Origin: JANQLU01 sp964434955
Lineage (GTDB): Bacteria; Planctomycetota; Planctomycetia; Pirellulales; Pirellulaceae
Direction: 5' to 3'
Assembly: GCA_964434955.1 (NCBI GenBank)
Contig: CAYSXI010000016.1
Location: 1 to 46,808, forward strand
DNA: 46,808 nt
Each line of letters opens with the position of its first letter. The first letter of the stretch is position 1. The notes under the pieces were generated by a model. It did not search any database. It was not told the origin of the DNA and worked only from the letters and a program-made list of their open reading frames with translations. A program made the position numbers and the translations under genes. This document shows, one piece after another, positions 43,308 through 46,808 of the stretch.

Positions 43308-46300
43308 ATGGTCGCGAGAAAACATTGCGCCCTGATTCCATTTATCTTTGTCCTGAACCTTGCTTGGGTCAGTTGGACAAATGCCCAGGCTTCCGACATC
43401 GATTTCCGCAGTCAGATCGCGCCAATCTTTGCGCGTCACTGTCTCGGTTGCCACGGCAAGGACGAATCCAAAGGCGGAGTTTCGCTTCATACAAAAGCCG
43501 AATTCCTGGCCGCGGAAATGGTCGTTCCCGGGGAGCCTGACTCGAGCCAGCTATTGGAGTTGATAACGCCCGAGGACGGCGAAGCATCCATGCCAAAAGA
43601 CGGCAAACCCCTTTCCGAGGACGAGATAAAAACCATTCGGACGTGGATTCTTCAAGGAGCCAAGTGGCCCGAAAAACTCGAATTGAGCGAGCCCTTGGCG
43701 GACTTTGATTGGTGGTCGTATCAACCGCTGAAACGGCCAGAGGTTCCCAAGTCGTCATCGAATCGTTCCAAACGACGCCGGCTCAAGATCCGAAATCCGA
43801 TCGACGCATTTGTTCAGCGAAAACTGGATCAACAATCGCTTGAGGCTTCCCCGGAGGCGAGTCGAGCAACCTTGATTCGGCGGCTCTATTTCGATTTGAT
43901 CGGGCTGCCGCCGACCCCCAAAGAAACTGCTGCCTTCGTCAAGAGTTCGGATCCAAAGGCGTACGAAAACCTGGTCGACCAACTATTGGCTTCGCCTCGT
44001 TACGGCGAGCGGTGGGCAAGACATTGGTTGGATGTTGTCCACTATGCCGACACGCACGGGTACGACAAAGACAAGCCGCGACCATTTGCTTTTCCCTATC
44101 GCGACTACGTCATCCGCTCCTTCAACCAGGATAAACCTTACTCACGGTTTGTTCGCGAACAAATCGCCGGCGACGCGCTCTGGCCGAACACAACCGACGG
44201 GGTGGTTGCCACTGGGTTTATTGCTGCCGGGCCTTGGGATTTTATTGGCCATGCTGAGGTCCCGGAATCCAAGATCGACGGCAAGATTGCAAGACATCTT
44301 GACCGAGACGACATGGTAAAGTCGACGCTCAACACGTTCTGCAGTGTTACCATTCAGTGTGCGCGCTGTCATCAACACAAGTTCGACCCGATTTCGCAGG
44401 AGCATTACTACAGTCTCCAGGCAGTGTTCGCGGCGCTCGATCGTGCAGATCGCCGATACGATGCCGATTCCAAGCTTGCGGCAAGGCGGTACGAACTCGA
44501 GCAGAAGCTCGCAGGTCTCTACCAGAAACGAAACATCATGCGGGCAAGAGTTCGCGAATTGGGTGGCGATACGCTGGCAGCGATTGATCGAGAACTCGAA
44601 CGACTGCGTTCGGCCGGATTGGCTTCACCAAAGAAAAACCGTTTTGGTTATCACAGCAGTATCAGCAAAGTTCCGGACGCGACGCGCTGGGTTCAGATTG
44701 ACCTCGGCAAGTCGCAGACGATTGATGCGATTACCTTGATTGGAGCCCACGATAACTTCAATCGGATCGGGCATGGTTTTGGATTTCCGGTTCGTTACCG
44801 AATCGAGGCAAGTAATGACGCCGAGTTCCGTAAAGGTGTAAAGGTCATTGCGGACAATTCGAAACGGGATCAGCCGAATCCGGGAACCAAGCCTCAACGT
44901 TTCAAGCTGGCGAATCAGGTTGAAGCCAGATACGTTCGGATCACCGCCACGCGCCTCGCAAGTCGAAAAAACGACTACATTTTTTCGCTGGGCGAGGTTT
45001 TTGTGGAAGATGCCAAAGGTCATCAGTTGGCTTTGGGGAAAAAGGTAACGGCAAAGGATTCGATCGAGGCGCCGGTTCGGTGGCAGAAATCCAACTTGGT
45101 GGACGGTTATTATTTTGGAGTCAGTGAGACCGTCAAAGGCAAAACGACACTCGATCAACTGGAATCCAAACGCGAAAGCGCCCTGAAGAAAGTGCTTCCT
45201 GAGGATTTGCAATCAGCCAGGCAAAAAGTCAACGAGGATATCAAGCGGTACCTGGCTCTTCAAAACAAACTGCCACCTCAGCAGATGGTTTATGCCGGAA
45301 CCATTCACACGGGAACTGGAACCTTTGTTGGAACCGGCCGAACAGGAGGCGCTCCTCGCCCGATCCATGTTCTGGCCCGCGGTGATATTCAGAAACCGGG
45401 GAAGCAAGTCGGCCCCGGAACTTTGCCCTTGCCAAACATGCCCGCTTGGCAGTTTCGTTTGCCGAAAGAACACGAGGAAAGTCAGCGAAGAATCGCCTTG
45501 GCAAACTGGTTGGTTGATAAGAATCATCCGCTGACTTGGCGATCAATCGTCAATCGAATCTGGCTCTACCATTTCGGAAACGGAATTGTCGAAACTCCGA
45601 ATGACTTTGGCCGCATGGGAAAACGGCCAACCCATCCGGAACTCCTCGATTGGCTTGCGGTCGAGTTTCGCGATGGCGGACAGTCGATGAAAAAGATGCA
45701 TCGCCTGATCGTGTTGAGTTCAACTTATCGCCAGGAATCGAAAAGCCATGCAGAGAACGAGAAATCGGATCAAGAAAACCGGTACCTTTGGCGAATGAAC
45801 CGCCGGCGATTATCGGCGGAAGAAATCAGAGATGCGGTTCTTTTTGTGAGTGGAAAACTGAACGACAAAATGTATGGTCCCGGCTTTCAGGCGTTTGTCA
45901 TTGAACGGCCCGAACATTCCCCTCACTACGAATATGAAAAATATGATCCCGGTGACCCGGAAACCCATCGCCGCAGTGTTTATCGATTCATTGTCCGGAG
46001 CCAGCCGGACCCTTTCATGACAACCCTGGATTGCGCGGATTCTTCGCAAAGTGTCCCCAAAAGAGATGAGACCATTACCGCATTGCAGGCGTTGTCGTTG
46101 TTGAACAACAAGTTCATGTTAGCGATGTCCGAGCATTTTGCGGAACGAATCGAGAAGGAAGAATCGGCCCTGGATCAGCAAGTGAGCCGGGCCTTTGAGT
46201 TGGTGACCGGACACGCACCTGATCGAGCGAACCTCGAACTGCTTGAGAGCTATGCCAAGCAACATGGGACCCAAAACCTTTGTCGTTTGCTATTGAACCT

Positions 46301-46325
46301 GAACGAGTTTGTTTTTGTTGACTAG
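43308..46325 (+). CDS. DUF1549/DUF1553 (PSD1) cytochrome-c-like protein with discoidin-like insert
   Basis: 1005 residues from ATG 43308; a TTG at 43263 is rejected since the short form starts with a clear signal peptide (ALIPFIFVLNLAWVSWTNAQA). The N-terminal planctomycete cytochrome domain has CLGCH (45-49). DUF1549 follows (about 160-370, NPIDAFVQRKL, RRLYFDLIGLPPTP) with a second CARCH (351-355). Residues about 440-570 form a discoidin-like (F5/8 type C) fold: TRWVQIDLGKSQTIDAITLIG, YRIEASNDAEF, and EARYVRITATRL. DUF1553 occupies about 735-985 (IVNRIWLYHFGNGIVETPNDFG). The protein is exported and paired with the DUF1501 gene 8 bases after it. Substrate unknown. Confidence 0.93.
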   Translation: MVARKHCALIPFIFVLNLAWVSWTNAQASDIDFRSQIAPIFARHCLGCHGKDESKGGVSLHTKAEFLAAEMVVPGEPDSSQLLELITPEDGEASMPKDGKPLSEDEIKTIRTWILQGAKWPEKLELSEPLADFDWWSYQPLKRPEVPKSSSNRSKRRRLKIRNPIDAFVQRKLDQQSLEASPEASRATLIRRLYFDLIGLPPTPKETAAFVKSSDPKAYENLVDQLLASPRYGERWARHWLDVVHYADTHGYDKDKPRPFAFPYRDYVIRSFNQDKPYSRFVREQIAGDALWPNTTDGVVATGFIAAGPWDFIGHAEVPESKIDGKIARHLDRDDMVKSTLNTFCSVTIQCARCHQHKFDPISQEHYYSLQAVFAALDRADRRYDADSKLAARRYELEQKLAGLYQKRNIMRARVRELGGDTLAAIDRELERLRSAGLASPKKNRFGYHSSISKVPDATRWVQIDLGKSQTIDAITLIGAHDNFNRIGHGFGFPVRYRIEASNDAEFRKGVKVIADNSKRDQPNPGTKPQRFKLANQVEARYVRITATRLASRKNDYIFSLGEVFVEDAKGHQLALGKKVTAKDSIEAPVRWQKSNLVDGYYFGVSETVKGKTTLDQLESKRESALKKVLPEDLQSARQKVNEDIKRYLALQNKLPPQQMVYAGTIHTGTGTFVGTGRTGGAPRPIHVLARGDIQKPGKQVGPGTLPLPNMPAWQFRLPKEHEESQRRIALANWLVDKNHPLTWRSIVNRIWLYHFGNGIVETPNDFGRMGKRPTHPELLDWLAVEFRDGGQSMKKMHRLIVLSSTYRQESKSHAENEKSDQENRYLWRMNRRRLSAEEIRDAVLFVSGKLNDKMYGPGFQAFVIERPEHSPHYEYEKYDPGDPETHRRSVYRFIVRSQPDPFMTTLDCADSSQSVPKRDETITALQALSLLNNKFMLAMSEHFAERIEKEESALDQQVSRAFELVTGHAPDRANLELLESYAKQHGTQNLCRLLLNLNEFVFVD

Positions 46326-46333
46326 GAAAGTGG

Positions 46334-46808
46334 ATGTTTAATCGGCGCGAATTTTTGAATGCCAGCGGTGCAGGCTTTGGCAGCCTGGCACTGGCAATGA
46401 TGTTGCGCCAGGAAGCGTCAGCGGACGAATCGGGAGTGGTCAAAGTTTTGCATCACCCGCCAAAAGCCAAACGGGTGGTCCAGCTTTTCATGGCCGGTGC
46501 AGCAAGCCACATCGACTTGTTCGACCACAAGCCAATGCTCGAAAAGCATCACGGCGAAAAGTCGGATTTTGGTGAGCACGTTGAGGCGTTTCAGAACGGC
46601 CTTGGGCCATGGATGAAATCGCCCTTCAAGTTCGAACGGTATGGCGAATCGGGAAAGGCACTTAGTGAAGTGGTAAAGCCATTGGGTGGCGTGGTCGACG
46701 AGTTGGCTTTTATTCATAACCTCGTTGGAAAAACGGGTGTCCACAGCCAGGCGACCTATTTGCAAGCCACGGGTTTCGATCGCCCCGGCTTTCCAGGGAT
46801 GGGGTGTT
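46334..46808 (+). CDS. DUF1501 family Tat-exported protein (partial, 5' part)
   Basis: The frame opens at ATG 46334, with GGAAAG 3 bases upstream, and runs off the right edge after 158 codons. A Tat signal (NRREFLN, residues 3-9, then an Ala/Gly/Leu core) precedes the family opening RVVQLFMAGAASHIDLFDHKP, which carries the conserved Asp and His of the DUF1501 alkaline-phosphatase-like fold. KSPFKFERYGESGKALSE, then DELAFIHNLVGKTGVHSQATYL, continue the match. It starts 8 bases after the DUF1549/DUF1553 gene, the standard pair in Planctomycetes, often near sulfatases outside this window. Confidence 0.92.
   Translation, partial: MFNRREFLNASGAGFGSLALAMMLRQEASADESGVVKVLHHPPKAKRVVQLFMAGAASHIDLFDHKPMLEKHHGEKSDFGEHVEAFQNGLGPWMKSPFKFERYGESGKALSEVVKPLGGVVDELAFIHNLVGKTGVHSQATYLQATGFDRPGFPGMGC

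Overview
The window looks like a chromosomal segment of a planctomycete (Planctomycetota, probably Pirellulales-like; the rank is my inference). The evidence is gene content: two different planctomycete-specific cytochrome-c/Tat gene pairs (DUF1592 with DUF1552, and DUF1549/DUF1553 with DUF1501), three Ser/Thr kinase plus ECF sigma factor pairs (one kinase with a WD40-like C-terminal half), many short lipoproteins and secreted proteins of unknown function, and frequent GTG or TTG starts. I see no tRNA, rRNA, CRISPR array, transposase, integrase or phage gene.

Layout. 1-165: C-terminal end of a TolC-like protein. 0.3-1.2 kb: secreted protein of unknown function. 1.3-4.0 kb: kinase and ECF sigma factor with overlapping stop codons. 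4.0-8.4 kb (minus): DUF1592 cytochrome-c-like protein, DUF1552 protein and a small membrane protein. 8.6-9.4 kb: short-chain dehydrogenase. 9.4-12.6 kb (minus): ECF sigma factor and a kinase with an N-terminal anti-sigma-type zinc motif. 12.7-17.1 kb (minus): compact operon of a four-cluster ferredoxin subunit, a molybdopterin oxidoreductase and a TorD-type chaperone, with no membrane anchor gene. 17.3-22.5 kb (minus): GNAT acetyltransferase, small membrane protein, WD40-like kinase and ECF sigma factor. 22.7-23.9 kb: two convergent lipoprotein genes with a terminator between them.

24.4-31.4 kb (plus) is the least explained and most interesting part. Two tandem paralogous lipoproteins are followed by a trypsin-like peptidase carrying a 101-residue histone-H1-like Lys/Arg tail and no signal peptide, then a lipoprotein with SLBB-like repeats, a DinB-like protein, and a secreted HtrA-type protease fused to TPRs and a lipocalin-like domain. 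31.7-34.2 kb holds a SASA-type esterase, diacylglycerol kinase, a secreted unknown and a BamE-like anchored protein.

34.4-43.2 kb reads as a light and oxidative-stress region: class I CPD photolyase divergent from a second, COG3046-type photolyase, then exonuclease III, a bestrophin-like channel, a flavodoxin-family protein, and an ergothioneine operon (egtD, DUF427, egtB). The window ends with a DUF1549/DUF1553 cytochrome-c-like protein containing a discoidin-like insert, and a truncated DUF1501 gene.

Functional links are inferred from domain content, gene order, overlaps and visible motifs; no database search was possible.
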